Numbered from the stretch's first letter, positions 33,442 to 43,867 are shown. The stretch is DNA of 47,613 bases from Solibacillus faecavium (GCF_014836905.1 NZ_JACSPZ010000015.1:1-47613), one strand, 5' to 3'. Numbers and translations are program-made. Notes: generated from the letters alone by a model not told the origin.

Positions 33442-34815
33442 CTATTCTTTTGAATTTGCGAGTACGAGAATTTTTGCTAATTGCGCACGAGTAATATTGC
33501 CTTGTGGCGAGAATGTAGTAGCGCTAGTTCCTTGTACAATACCACTATCAAATAAATAAGTAATTGCTGCTTGTGTTTCATAAGCATAGTTCTCGATATC
33601 CTTAAATGGAGCAAGTTCTTTTGGTTCAAACTCTTCTCCAGCTAAAGCATTTGATAGGCGCATTAAAACTAAAGCTAGCTGTGAGCGTGTAATATTGCCT
33701 TGTGGATTGAAATAGCCATCATTTTCAAGGACTAATCCCGCTTCATATGCTGCAGCAATTTCATTTTGTGTTTGCTGAGCATAATGGCTAATGTCTTTAA
33801 ATGGGGCAGGTTTTGTTGCCTTTAATTCAAAAGCACGTGAAATAACCGATAATACTTGGGCACGTGTCATATTTGCATTCGGCTTAAAAGAACCATCTTG
33901 GAACCCACTCATAAAGCCTTGAGTATAAGCGATATCAATATATTCTTTACCCCAATGATTTTTAGTATCCTGAAATGGTGCTTCTTTCAATACCTCTTCT
34001 GGAGTCATTTCTTCTACTTCTTTAATGATGGAGTTTAAATAATCATTCATCATCTTATCTGCGACCACTTTATAGCCCGCTTCACTTAAATGAATATTTG
34101 CAGGGTTAGGGAGGTACGCTTTCGAATCAGCTGCAATTAATTGGGCTACTTCTGAAAAAATACCTTTATTTGTTTCTACTATATTTTTGATTGAATTGTT
34201 TATCGTTGTTACAAGCATATTTAATTGTGTTTGGATAACTGGGTCTTGAATAGCGGGAAATGGATTGTAAAGTCCCATTACGATAATATCAACATTCGGA
34301 TTAATCGAATAAATAGTTTTGAAAATCTTATCATAGTTCGATGATACTTCCTGTACTCCTTTTAAAACACCTGCTGCATCAAATGTAATGCTGCCTGTCT
34401 CTGACCGAGTCACATATTTCAATATATCATTTGCACCTACACTTAATGTAATTAGGTCGGCTTCCTGAATTGCCTGTTTAATAGAAGCTGTTTTTTCTGA
34501 CTGACCATTTAGATCATAAATTGGCTTTGTAACATTTTCAACAATATCGTTTAATACATTTACAGTTGTATAACCCGGGTAAGAAAACCCTTTGTTAAAC
34601 TGGATTCCCTCTTGCTCATCCATATAACTTTTAGCGATTAGATCGGCATACCCAAGTCCAATTTCACTATTTTCATTCATCCCTGCTGCTAATGAATCAC
34701 CAAGCGCTAAATAGTTCAATAAATCACTATTTTCTTCAGCACTTACCGTTGTAGAAAAAGGCAGTATTAGTTGCAATACCATTAGTAGTACTACAAAAAC
34801 CGAGAATCTTTTCAT
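33442..34815 (-). CDS. Surface-anchored SGNH/GDSL hydrolase with three SLH domains
   Basis: A 457-residue secreted protein: signal peptide (KRFSVFVVLLMVLQLILPF, cleavage near SAEE), an SGNH esterase domain (Ser41 in LALGDSLAAG, Asn129 in VGANDIL, His242 in ANIHLSEAGY) and three S-layer homology repeats from about residue 280 (FQDTKNHWGKEYIDIA, FKDISHYAQQTQNEIAAA, FKDIENYAYETQAAITYLF). SLH repeats bind pyruvylated secondary wall polymers and hold proteins on the surface. The residue before the catalytic His motif is Asn where Asp is common, so the acid member of the triad may differ. AAGGGGG precedes the ATG. It probably removes acyl or acetyl esters from wall or external substrates. Confidence 0.9.
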   Translation of the reverse strand: MKRFSVFVVLLMVLQLILPFSTTVSAEENSDLLNYLALGDSLAAGMNENSEIGLGYADLIAKSYMDEQEGIQFNKGFSYPGYTTVNVLNDIVENVTKPIYDLNGQSEKTASIKQAIQEADLITLSVGANDILKYVTRSETGSITFDAAGVLKGVQEVSSNYDKIFKTIYSINPNVDIIVMGLYNPFPAIQDPVIQTQLNMLVTTINNSIKNIVETNKGIFSEVAQLIAADSKAYLPNPANIHLSEAGYKVVADKMMNDYLNSIIKEVEEMTPEEVLKEAPFQDTKNHWGKEYIDIAYTQGFMSGFQDGSFKPNANMTRAQVLSVISRAFELKATKPAPFKDISHYAQQTQNEIAAAYEAGLVLENDGYFNPQGNITRSQLALVLMRLSNALAGEEFEPKELAPFKDIENYAYETQAAITYLFDSGIVQGTSATTFSPQGNITRAQLAKILVLANSKE

Positions 34816-34902
34816 CCAATTTCCCCCTTATTATGTAACTTGTTCATATTATAATTTATTGGTTATTAAAAAACAAAATCTTCTTATATCCTTATTTACA
34901 AA

Positions 34903-34938
34903 AAAACATCGTATGACTTCATAATCATACGATGTTTT
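34903..34938. terminator. groESL terminator
   Basis: AAAACATCGTATGA (34903-34916) pairs perfectly with TCATACGATGTTTT (34925-34938), with extra T residues on the minus strand. Confidence 0.85.
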
Positions 34939-34989
34939 AACTCCAATTAAGGTTTTCTATATTAATTTCGGATAATGATTAATTACGAA

Positions 34990-36624
<1,635 letters not shown>

Positions 36625-36681
36625 TCATTTTCCTCCTAAAATTTGCGATCTATTATTTAAATTTATTTTTTATGAAGATGA

Positions 36682-36716
36682 GCAGCTAGCAAAGTTTATT
36701 ATGTAAAACTAGCTGC
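36682..36716 (-). other. inverted repeat between groES and groEL
   Basis: GCAGCTAG (36682-36689) and CTAGCTGC (36709-36716) form a perfect 8-bp stem with a 19-base loop in the groES-groEL message. There is no proper U-tract, so RNA processing or stability is more likely than termination. Confidence 0.4.
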
Positions 36717-36738
36717 AAAATTACGTTTTAATTTGGAA

Positions 36739-37023
36739 TTATCCGACAATTGCAAGTACATCGCTCTCACGTATAATTAAATATTCTACGCCGTCGTACT
36801 TCACTTCCGTACCAGAGAATTTAGAGAAGATAATTTCGTCGCCTTCTTTTACGTCAAGCTCAAGACGAGTGCCGTTGTCAAGAACACGACCTGTACCTAC
36901 TGCCACTACTTTACCAGTTTGTGGTTTTTCTCTTGCTGAGTCGGGTAAAACGATACCAAATGCCGTCTTTTCCTCTACCTCAACAAGTTCGATAATGATG
37001 CGATCTCCTAATGGTCTTAACAA
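36739..37023 (-). CDS. groES: 10-kDa co-chaperonin GroES
   Basis: From TTG at 37023 the product is 94 residues, starting [21 protein letters not shown] like B. subtilis GroES, with the mobile loop [18 protein letters not shown] and the end [16 protein letters not shown]. The longer frame from 37032 starts with a TTG touching the AGGAGG ribosome site, which leaves no spacing; the chosen TTG has nine bases. GroES caps GroEL during folding. It is the first gene of the CIRCE-controlled operon. Confidence 0.96.
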   Translation of the reverse strand: MLRPLGDRIIIELVEVEEKTAFGIVLPDSAREKPQTGKVVAVGTGRVLDNGTRLELDVKEGDEIIFSKFSGTEVKYDGVEYLIIRESDVLAIVG

Positions 37024-37053
37024 TTGAAACAACCTCCTAAAGAAATTTTCTTT

Positions 37054-37080
37054 TTAGCACTCTCAATTGTCGAGTGCTAA
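37054..37080 (-). promoter_or_regulatory. CIRCE operator (HrcA binding site)
   Basis: TTAGCACTC (37054-37062), nine bases, GAGTGCTAA (37072-37080): an exact CIRCE inverted repeat, located in the groES leader. It predicts HrcA repression relieved on heat shock. Confidence 0.98.
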
Positions 37081-37090
37081 CACATTTATT

Positions 37091-37119
37091 AGTTTAATGA
37101 ATTCTATATTTTTTTGCAA
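37091..37119 (-). promoter_or_regulatory. groESL promoter
   Basis: Minus strand TTGCAA (37114-37119) and TAAACT (37091-37096) with a 17-base spacer, directly upstream of CIRCE. Confidence 0.75.
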
Positions 37120-37297
37120 GTATGTGCTTTAAAAAATTTTGTTTTATTGCCAAATTCCTCTACAATAAAGAAGTAATGTATGCTAATGGCTATATCATAA
37201 TAGTCCTTAGGTAAATGTATAATAAAAAATACGGCATTTCATACGATTTTTGTGAAGAATTTCATGCTGTAATATTTAGAAAGAAGGTTATTAATCC

Positions 37298-38026
37298 GTG
37301 ACGTCTACCTCATCTTCTAAGTTTAAAACACAGAAAACTGCATTTTATGTGTTATTAACTTATATCATTTGTCAATTATCAGTCTTAATACTTATATTCA
37401 TTCCTAGTTTAAAAGATTCCCTTTTACAACTTTTTTCTGGTGCGTCTGAGCAGGAGCAGCTTATTAAATTACAGGCTTGGTGGACAACAATAGCATTTGG
37501 GGTCGCATTTGTCGTGAGTTTCATTTTGATCTCCCGCAATAAGCAATTTTGGGATGTTTTTAAAGGGGAAAAAGCGTCGATTGGGTCATCCATCGGTTGG
37601 GGGATTATTGGATTTTTCCTCGTATTTTTAGGGCAAACTATTGGAGCGTATATAGAGCTCGCCTTAGGAATCGATATGGGTTCGGAAAATACAGAAGCAA
37701 TTATGAATGTCACAAAAATAGCACCTATCATGATTGTTGCTACCGTATTTCTAGGACCAGTTTTGGAAGAACTCGTATTCCGTCGCGTTATTTTCGGTTC
37801 AATTATTCAAAATTATAACTTCTGGATTGCGAGCATTATTAGTGCTATTATCTTTGCAGCCATTCATATGGACTTCACTCACATTTTACTTTATACCATT
37901 TGTGGTATGATTTTTTCATTTTTATATTATAAAACAAAGCGACTTCTCACACCGATTATCGCCCATATCCTTTTAAATGGATTCGTGACATTTGTTCAGA
38001 TGAATGCAGATAAGTTTCAAGTATAA
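37298..38026 (+). CDS. ydiL: CPBP-family intramembrane metalloprotease
   Basis: A 242-residue membrane protein with about seven spans. The CPBP (CaaX protease/bacteriocin-processing, Abi) motifs are VLEELVFRRVIFG with the catalytic glutamate pair, FAAIHMDFTHILLYTICGMIFSFLYYKT with a conserved histidine, and the final IIAHILLNGF. The start is GTG at 37298 with AAGAAGG upstream. In B. subtilis ydiL lies beside groES in the same divergent arrangement, which supports the assignment. Possible substrates are CaaX-like or signal-bearing peptides; none is known for this branch. Confidence 0.85.
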   Translation: MTSTSSSKFKTQKTAFYVLLTYIICQLSVLILIFIPSLKDSLLQLFSGASEQEQLIKLQAWWTTIAFGVAFVVSFILISRNKQFWDVFKGEKASIGSSIGWGIIGFFLVFLGQTIGAYIELALGIDMGSENTEAIMNVTKIAPIMIVATVFLGPVLEELVFRRVIFGSIIQNYNFWIASIISAIIFAAIHMDFTHILLYTICGMIFSFLYYKTKRLLTPIIAHILLNGFVTFVQMNADKFQV

Positions 38027-38104
38027 TTTTTTATGAGGCAGGGACTTAAGTAGAAATTTCTTTTTATAAGGGAAATAATCTTTTTACGAAATTGATACTA
38101 TATG

Positions 38105-38208
38105 AATTGATTGGAGTGAAGGGGCGACTCCTGGGGGAACAGCACGACGTCTGAGACTACAGGCTCAGGCCGTGCCCCCGGAAAGCGTCCCCGTAACGGA
38201 AATCAATT
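38105..38208. repeat. GC-rich, highly foldable intergenic element
   Basis: About 100 bases of GC-rich DNA with nested complementary arms: AATTGATT (38105-38112) with AATCAATT (38201-38208); GGGG (38121-38124) with CCCC (38189-38192); GGGGG (38133-38137) with CCCCC (38175-38179); CACG (38143-38146) with CGTG (38171-38174); CTGAG (38151-38155) with CTCAG (38164-38168). It reads like the dispersed GACTCCTGxGGGAAcAGCacG elements I recall in Bacillaceae genomes. No coding frame. It sits just after the CPBP stop and before that gene's terminator. Confidence 0.65.
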
Positions 38209-38220
38209 TTGGCAGCAGCA

Positions 38221-38260
38221 GAAAGCTATCTATTTTTTCTTTGAAAAATAGATAGCTTTC
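38221..38260 (+). terminator. terminator after the CPBP gene and GC-rich element
   Basis: GAAAGCTATCTATTTTT (38221-38237) pairs perfectly with AAAAATAGATAGCTTTC (38244-38260), followed by GTTTTG. Confidence 0.8.
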
Positions 38261-38313
38261 GTTTTGTCCCAGGCTTTTTTCAATTCCATAAATATGGACT
38301 GCAGTATTTTACA

Positions 38314-38345
38314 ACAAAAAAACGCTACCCCTTTTGATAGCGTTT
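38314..38345 (-). terminator. tatA-tatC terminator
   Basis: AAACGCTA (38320-38327) pairs perfectly with TAGCGTTT (38338-38345), followed by T-rich sequence on the minus strand. Confidence 0.8.
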
Positions 38346-38349
38346 CACA

Positions 38350-39171
38350 TTAACTATTCATTTGCTCCATTTGTCGACGTTGCTGTTCGAGCAACTCTTC
38401 TACTTGCAGCTCACGTTCACGTTCTTCCTCTTCTAATATGCGTTCCTTTTCTGCCGCTTCGTATTTCCGATAGCCGATACGTGAAATGACAATGCTGATC
38501 TCATATAAAATAAAAAGCGGAATCGCAATAATAATATTTGATACTAAATCAGGCGGTGCCAACAGTACTGAAATAACGATTAATACAAAGTAAGCATACT
38601 TACGAAACTTTATCATGAGATTAGGATTAATAATACCAAGACGGGATATAAACAATGTAACAACAGGTAATTGAAATAGTATACCAAACGGTACTACCAG
38701 TTTGATTAGAAAAGAGAAGAATTCGTTAATACCAATTGTTTGTGTAATATTCAAGTCTGCCGATAAATCCGTCATAAAGCGCATAATAAACGGGAATAAT
38801 ATATAGTAGGCAAAGGCAATTCCTCCAATACCTAAAACAAATGCATAAGGGATATACTTCAACGTCGCTTTACGTTCCATTTCATGCAAGCCAGGAGTAA
38901 TAAAAGCCCATAGCTGATAGAGCAAAAGCGGAGACACAATGACTGCTGCCACAATAAAGGTTACTTGTAAATAAACAGTTAAAGGATCTGCCGGACTAAA
39001 TGCATTCATGGAAAAACTAGCAGCTAAATCGCTACGTTGAATGTGTCGAATTAGTGGTTTCGCTGTATAAAACCCTACAAAAAGAGCCATTACAAAGAAA
39101 ATCGCCACGAAAAATAAGCGCTTTCTAAGCTCCTCCATATGTTCAACTACAGTTAATTCTCTTGAATTCAT
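38350..39171 (-). CDS. tatC: Twin-arginine translocase subunit TatC
   Basis: A 273-residue membrane protein with six spans. The N-terminus SRELTVVEHMEELRKRLFFVAIFF is the twin-arginine signal recognition region, and the conserved FVLGIGGIAFAYYILFPFIMRFM segment follows. The C-terminal 35 residues are a long glutamate/arginine/glutamine-rich helix (EAAEKERILEEEERERELQVEELLEQQRRQ), an extension beyond the usual family end. It starts 16 bases after tatA. Together they form a minimal TatA-TatC system exporting folded, often cofactor-bearing proteins. B. subtilis has tatAy-tatCy at this place. Confidence 0.95.
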   Translation of the reverse strand: MNSRELTVVEHMEELRKRLFFVAIFFVMALFVGFYTAKPLIRHIQRSDLAASFSMNAFSPADPLTVYLQVTFIVAAVIVSPLLLYQLWAFITPGLHEMERKATLKYIPYAFVLGIGGIAFAYYILFPFIMRFMTDLSADLNITQTIGINEFFSFLIKLVVPFGILFQLPVVTLFISRLGIINPNLMIKFRKYAYFVLIVISVLLAPPDLVSNIIIAIPLFILYEISIVISRIGYRKYEAAEKERILEEEERERELQVEELLEQQRRQMEQMNS

Positions 39172-39187
39172 AGTAAGACTTCCTTAT

Positions 39188-39415
39188 TTACTTAACGTCA
39201 TTTTTTTCATTATCTTTATGTTCAATAACTTTTTTCTTGTTATCAAAATCATCATCGTCATCTGTCAAGCCTTTCGTAGCGCTGCGGAACTCGCGTAAAG
39301 TAGTCCCCATTGCACGACCTAATGATGGCAATTTTTTTGGTCCAAAAATTAATAAAGCAATAAGTCCAATGATAATTAGACTCACCGGTCCAATCGCATT
39401 TAAATGCACAACCAC
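39188..39415 (-). CDS. tatA: Twin-arginine translocase subunit TatA
   Basis: From GTG at 39415, eight bases after AGGAGG, the product is 75 residues; an ATG at 39445 lies upstream of that ribosome site and is rejected. One N-terminal membrane helix ([17 protein letters not shown]), then the family motif [27 protein letters not shown] forming the amphipathic helix, and an acidic then charged tail. In Firmicutes this single TatA type also fills the TatB role. Operon with tatC. Confidence 0.93.
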   Translation of the reverse strand: MVVHLNAIGPVSLIIIGLIALLIFGPKKLPSLGRAMGTTLREFRSATKGLTDDDDDFDNKKKVIEHKDNEKNDVK

Positions 39416-39498
39416 TATAGCCACCTCCTCTATTATTATGTACATTTTACAGTAATTAACTAGAATTTGCTATTTATAGTAATGTGAACAATTTGTTA

Positions 39499-40131
39499 CT
39501 AACCTGAATTTCGCACTAAATAAATAAGTGCCTGTAATTCTACCGACAAATCGATGTTCATTACTTTCAATGTATCGGGTACGGATAATCGTACAGGCGT
39601 GAAGTTTAAAATCCCTTTTGCATTCATTTTAACAAGACGGTCTGTCATCATTTGGGCAGATCGCGATGGGACAGTAAGAATGGCTAACTCTGCGCCAAAC
39701 TCTTCATACATTTCCTCTAAACGATCTGGATGGAATACAGGGATGTCGCTAACTGTCGTTCCTTCAAGAGGTGCTTTCGTATCAAATGCGACAACAATAC
39801 GTGTATTATGATTTTTTTGGAAGTTATATTTTAGCAGACCATTTCCTAGGTTCCCGACTCCTATTAACGCAACATTCATCGCTTCGTCCTGGTCCAATGT
39901 TTGACGGAAAAACTCTAGCAAATATTGTACGTCATAGCCATACCCCTTTTTACCGAGTGCCCCAAAATAAGAAAAATCACGTCGAATCGTTGCTGAATCT
40001 ATTTTCATCGCATCACTTAATTCTTGTGATGAAATACGCTTTTTACCTTCATTTGAGAAGTTTTTTAAAAACCGATAATAAAGAGGAAGTCTTTTTGTCG
40101 TTGCTTGTGGAATTTTTATATCTGGTTTCAC
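39499..40131 (-). CDS. rex: Redox-sensing transcriptional repressor Rex
   Basis: A 210-residue repressor that senses NADH/NAD+. The winged helix has [20 protein letters not shown] and [23 protein letters not shown]; the Rossmann domain has [18 protein letters not shown]. The C-terminal domain-swap helix is [16 protein letters not shown] at 40131 lies about six bases after GGAGGA and matches B. subtilis Rex in length; the ATG at 40152 precedes that site. Rex represses fermentation and respiration genes until NADH rises. A 15-base palindrome occurs in its leader. Confidence 0.95.
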   Translation of the reverse strand: MKPDIKIPQATTKRLPLYYRFLKNFSNEGKKRISSQELSDAMKIDSATIRRDFSYFGALGKKGYGYDVQYLLEFFRQTLDQDEAMNVALIGVGNLGNGLLKYNFQKNHNTRIVVAFDTKAPLEGTTVSDIPVFHPDRLEEMYEEFGAELAILTVPSRSAQMMTDRLVKMNAKGILNFTPVRLSVPDTLKVMNIDLSVELQALIYLVRNSG

Positions 40132-40167
40132 ACATTCTCCTCCTATGTACATTTGAAAATTGTTGGG

Positions 40168-40182
40168 CCAACATAATGTTGG
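40168..40182. promoter_or_regulatory. palindrome in the rex leader
   Basis: CCAACAT-A-ATGTTGG is a perfect dyad about 40 bases before the rex start. It does not match the Rex consensus (TTGTGA-N6-TCACAA). It may be an operator for an unknown regulator or an RNA hairpin. Confidence 0.35.
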
Positions 40183-40345
40183 TCATTCAGGTGTTGCTAT
40201 ATAATCCAGCACTCTTTGCCTGAGCTCTCCGTATTTGAGCAGAAGCAAGTTAATCTTACTAAACTACTAGCAACAAGTAAAGTATCCATCGTTGCGTACG
40301 ATGTTCCCATCCATTAAACTAAATAGGAGAAACTGAGGTGTAAAA

Positions 40346-42286
40346 ATGATTGTCTTACAAGTAAATCAATTATATAAATCCTTTATTACCGATGAAATTT
40401 TAAGTGGTGTAAAGTTGGAAGTTCAACACCGTGATCGTATTGCATTAGTCGGTCGAAACGGTGCAGGGAAATCAACGTTATTAAAAATAATTGCCGGGCA
40501 AATGAGTTACGACTCAGGTGAAATTATTATTCCGAAAGATATACGACTCGGCTACCTGGAGCAACATGCAGGAATCGATTCAGAACTATCAATTTGGGAC
40601 GAAATGATGACAATTTTTTCAAGCCTACAAAATCAAGAGCAGAAGCTGCGCCAGTTGGAAAAACAAATGGCAGATCCAAGCATCTATGAAAACACTGAAC
40701 AGTATACACGCGTTACTGGAGAATATGACCAATTACAGCATGATTTCAAAGATGCAGGTGGCTACCAATATGAAGCCGATACACGCTCCGTATTACATGG
40801 GATGCAGTTTTTCCCTGAGGATTATGATAAGCCGATTCGCTCACTTTCTGGCGGACAGCGGACACGCCTAGCCCTTGCGAAGCTTCTTTTATCAAAGCCG
40901 GACTTACTAATTTTGGACGAGCCGACAAACCATTTGGATATCGAGACATTGTCTTGGCTGGAAGGGTATTTAAAAGGATATGAAGGAGCAATTCTAATCG
41001 TTTCCCATGACCGATACTTTTTAGACCAGGTCGTGTCGATTGTTTATGAAGTATCACGTACGAAAGTATCAAAATATGTTGGGAATTACAGTGGTTATTT
41101 AGAAGAAAAGGCAAAAAATTATGAGCGGGACTTAAAAATGTATGAACGCCAAATGGATGAAAAATCAAAGCTAGAAACATTCATTCAAAAAAACTTAGCA
41201 CGTGCTTCGACAACAAAAATGGCACAGTCCCGTCGTAAAGTATTGGAAAAAACAAATTGGATGGACTCTCCGGATGGCGATGAGAAAAGTGCGAACTTTG
41301 GCTTTACTATTGAGCGTCAAAGCGGAAATGATGTACTATCCATTGATGATTTATCAATCGGCTTCTCCCAAAAAGAAATTTCGACGAATATTCGAATGCG
41401 CGTATTTAGGGAAGACCGCATTGCACTTGTAGGACCAAATGGTGTCGGCAAGTCTACCTTATTAAAAACGATCGTTAAAGATATACAGGCACTTGCCGGA
41501 GATATTCGTTACGGTACGAATGTCCAAATTGGCTACTATGATCAGGAACAAGCAAAACTCCATTCCAATAAATCTGTATTAAGTGAACTTTGGGATGAAT
41601 GGCCATTATTAAACGAAAAAGATATCCGCAATATTTTGGGACGTTTCCTTTTTAGTGGTGATGACGTCGCGAAATCTGTAAACTCACTGTCCGGTGGCGA
41701 AAAAGCACGTCTTGCACTGGCAAAATTGATGATGCTAAAATCAAACTTTCTTGTACTAGATGAGCCTACAAACCATTTGGACTTAGACAGTAAAGAAATT
41801 TTGGAAAATGCATTAATCGATTATCCCGGCACGCTTCTATTCGTTTCACACGACCGTTACTTTATTAACCGTATCGCAACTAAAGTCATTGAACTATCCA
41901 GCACAGGTTCTTTTGAATATTTAGGAGACTACGACTATTATTTGGAGAAAAAAGAAGAACTTCAAGAGCTGGCTGCCATGCAAACACCAGCAACGGAAAA
42001 AAATGCGGCAGAAAAAAACACTCAAATAAAATCAACATCTATGATTGATAAAGATACGAAAAAGAGAGAACGCCAAATTCGCCGTGCTGTTGAGGAAATC
42101 GAAGTAAATATGGGTGCATTGGCTGAAACTATTGCGACATTTGAAGAACAACTTTGTGATCCTGCCATTTACTCAGACCACGAAAAAACATTATCGATAC
42201 AATCTGAATTAAATGAAGTAAAGCAGCAACACGAGGAACTTGAAATGGAATGGCTTGAACTAAATGACGAATTAGAACAACTATAG
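40346..42286 (+). CDS. ydiF: ABC-F family ATPase (YdiF type)
   Basis: A 646-residue soluble protein with two nucleotide-binding domains. The first has Walker A GRNGAGKST, signature LSGGQRTRLALAKLL and LLILDEPTNHLD; the second has GPNGVGKST, LSGGEKARLALAKLM and FLVLDEPTNHLD. Between them lies the P-site tRNA-interaction linker with many charged residues, and the C-terminus ends in a coiled coil (EVKQQHEELEMEWLELNDELEQL). There are no membrane spans. ABC-F proteins act on the ribosomal E site as translation factors or resistance proteins; this lineage is a housekeeping one. It is divergent from rex, as in B. subtilis. Confidence 0.93.
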   Translation: MIVLQVNQLYKSFITDEILSGVKLEVQHRDRIALVGRNGAGKSTLLKIIAGQMSYDSGEIIIPKDIRLGYLEQHAGIDSELSIWDEMMTIFSSLQNQEQKLRQLEKQMADPSIYENTEQYTRVTGEYDQLQHDFKDAGGYQYEADTRSVLHGMQFFPEDYDKPIRSLSGGQRTRLALAKLLLSKPDLLILDEPTNHLDIETLSWLEGYLKGYEGAILIVSHDRYFLDQVVSIVYEVSRTKVSKYVGNYSGYLEEKAKNYERDLKMYERQMDEKSKLETFIQKNLARASTTKMAQSRRKVLEKTNWMDSPDGDEKSANFGFTIERQSGNDVLSIDDLSIGFSQKEISTNIRMRVFREDRIALVGPNGVGKSTLLKTIVKDIQALAGDIRYGTNVQIGYYDQEQAKLHSNKSVLSELWDEWPLLNEKDIRNILGRFLFSGDDVAKSVNSLSGGEKARLALAKLMMLKSNFLVLDEPTNHLDLDSKEILENALIDYPGTLLFVSHDRYFINRIATKVIELSSTGSFEYLGDYDYYLEKKEELQELAAMQTPATEKNAAEKNTQIKSTSMIDKDTKKRERQIRRAVEEIEVNMGALAETIATFEEQLCDPAIYSDHEKTLSIQSELNEVKQQHEELEMEWLELNDELEQL

Positions 42287-42291
42287 TAAAG

Positions 42292-42325
42292 GAGTGTCCA
42301 AAAGAAATTTTGGGCACTCTTTTTT
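42292..42325 (+). terminator. ydiF terminator
   Basis: GAGTGTCCAAAA (42292-42303) pairs with TTTTGGGCACTC (42308-42319) with one G-U pair, followed by six T residues. Confidence 0.85.
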
Positions 42326-42445
42326 GCTATCGCCTCTTTTGTAAGTAACTCTATTTCTCATCATTATTGTATAATACTAATTCTATAATTTGCCTATCTA
42401 CATATTAATCATATATATAGGTCAATACGCCAAATTTCTACAAAT

Positions 42446-42669
42446 TTCTCCACAATTTTATTCACATTACAAATCTACTTCTACCAACATATCAACATAG
42501 TTTTCCACATTATCCACAATTAAAATCAAAGTTATACACAATCCGATGTGAAAAAGACACCACTATATATAGATAAGTCACATGTTTTCCACAAGTTATT
42601 AACACTTTGTGCATAAGTACGCATGTTCGTACAACTTTTTTGTGATTAATTAACTTTATCTGTGGATAA
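42446..42669. promoter_or_regulatory. DnaA-box cluster (non-origin)
   Basis: Within 224 AT-rich bases there are two perfect DnaA boxes TTATCCACA (42510-42518 plus, 42661-42669 minus) and six one-mismatch boxes: TTCTCCACA 42446-42454, TTATTCACA 42458-42466, TTTTCCACA 42501-42509 and 42585-42593, TTATACACA 42532-42540, and TTATGCACA on the minus strand 42608-42616. No gene fits in 42320-42853. In B. subtilis I recall a DnaA-binding cluster in this same gcp(tsaD)-ydiF interval that titrates DnaA and restrains initiation. No dnaA or dnaN is nearby, so this is not oriC. Confidence 0.85.
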
Positions 42670-42799
42670 TTTTCAGAAAAATTCAACATCGGATAAAATC
42701 TTGTTATAAATGAGATTTATCTATCATAAATTATTAGTTTCGACTTTCTTATATTATTGCAATACACTAAAACAATTATCCCTTTATTTTTTTCCATAA

Positions 42800-42848
42800 A
42801 AAAGCATGATAGAACGGAAATAATATAATTCCGTTCTATCATGCTTTT
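42800..42848. terminator. terminator of the tsa operon
   Basis: Perfect 20-bp inverted repeat: AAAAGCATGATAGAACGGAA (42800-42819) with its complement at 42829-42848. T-run on the minus strand. Confidence 0.92.
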
Positions 42849-42853
42849 GTTTC

Positions 42854-43867
42854 TTATTTCCAACTTTTTAGTTCCATACCAGGGCGGCCATTCATAGCTA
42901 AATCCCCACGAATACCTGATTGATACATTTCATAGGCAGCTGCACCAATCATTGCAGCATTATCTGTACATAATTTTAACGGTGGTACGTAAAACGGAAT
43001 ACCTTCTGCTTTAAATGCATTCTCCAATGCCGCTCGCAGCCCTTTATTTGCCGATACGCCACCAGCTGCAATAACTTGCTTTACATGAAATTCACGTGCC
43101 GCGCGTACTGTTTTTGCTGTTAATACTTCCACAACACTATCCTGGAATCCTTTTGCGACTTTCTCAGGAATAATTTCTTCCCCACGCTGATCCATATTAT
43201 GCTTGTAATTAATAACAGCCGATTTTAAGCCACTAAAGCTAAAATCATAAGAACCATCTTCCAACCATACCCGTGGAAAAGGTACAGCTTCGGTTGCTTC
43301 GTGCGCCAAACGGTCAATATGCGGTCCACCCGGATATGGCATATTTAATACACGTGCAACTTTATCATAGGCTTCACCAGCCGCATCATCACGAGTTTCA
43401 CCGATTACTTCAAATATGCCATGTTCACGCATTAGGACAAGTTCAGTATGTCCACCTGACACAACTAATGCCAACAATGGGAATTCCATAGGCTGAACAA
43501 GATTGTTAGCATAAATATGCCCTGCAATATGATGAGTACCGATTAACGGTAAGCCGTGAACAAATGCAAAAGCTTTTGCCGCATTAATCCCGATTAATAA
43601 AGCTCCTACTAGACCTGGACCTTCTGTTACCGCTACAGCAGTTAAATCTTTTGGTTCCATATTAGCCTGATTTAATGCTTCTTCCAATACAATTGTTACC
43701 TGCTCTACATGATGGCGTGAAGCAATTTCAGGAACAACTCCTCCAAAGCGCTTATGACTGTCAATTTGTGATGACACAACATTTGAAATAATTTCCGTTC
43801 CATTTTTAATGATCGCTGCTGCTGTTTCATCACAGCTTGTTTCTATTGCTAATATATAGTTATCCAT
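42854..43867 (-). CDS. tsaD: tRNA t6A37 threonylcarbamoyltransferase TsaD
   Basis: This 337-residue ASKHA-fold enzyme transfers threonylcarbamoyl to A37 of ANN-decoding tRNAs. Metal ligands lie in [10 protein letters not shown], with the nucleotide-binding segments [42 protein letters not shown] and [13 protein letters not shown] chose ATG at 43867, which overlaps the rimI stop as TAATG and has GGTGA seven bases upstream; an in-frame ATG at 43882 lacks a site. It is the last gene of tsaE-tsaB-rimI-tsaD, a conserved Bacillales operon. Confidence 0.96.
   Translation of the reverse strand: MDNYILAIETSCDETAAAIIKNGTEIISNVVSSQIDSHKRFGGVVPEIASRHHVEQVTIVLEEALNQANMEPKDLTAVAVTEGPGLVGALLIGINAAKAFAFVHGLPLIGTHHIAGHIYANNLVQPMEFPLLALVVSGGHTELVLMREHGIFEVIGETRDDAAGEAYDKVARVLNMPYPGGPHIDRLAHEATEAVPFPRVWLEDGSYDFSFSGLKSAVINYKHNMDQRGEEIIPEKVAKGFQDSVVEVLTAKTVRAAREFHVKQVIAAGGVSANKGLRAALENAFKAEGIPFYVPPLKLCTDNAAMIGAAAYEMYQSGIRGDLAMNGRPGMELKSWK

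Noticed and set aside
39460-39500. Possible Rex binding site upstream of tatA near TGTGAACAATTTGTTAC
   Set aside because: Only one half-site fits TTGTGA-N6-TCACAA; the other half is lost.
42320-42853. Possibility that the DnaA-box region is the replication origin
   Set aside because: No dnaA, dnaN, rpmH or recF nearby, and no DnaA-trio/AT-rich unwinding arrangement next to dnaN; gene context is tsaD-ydiF.
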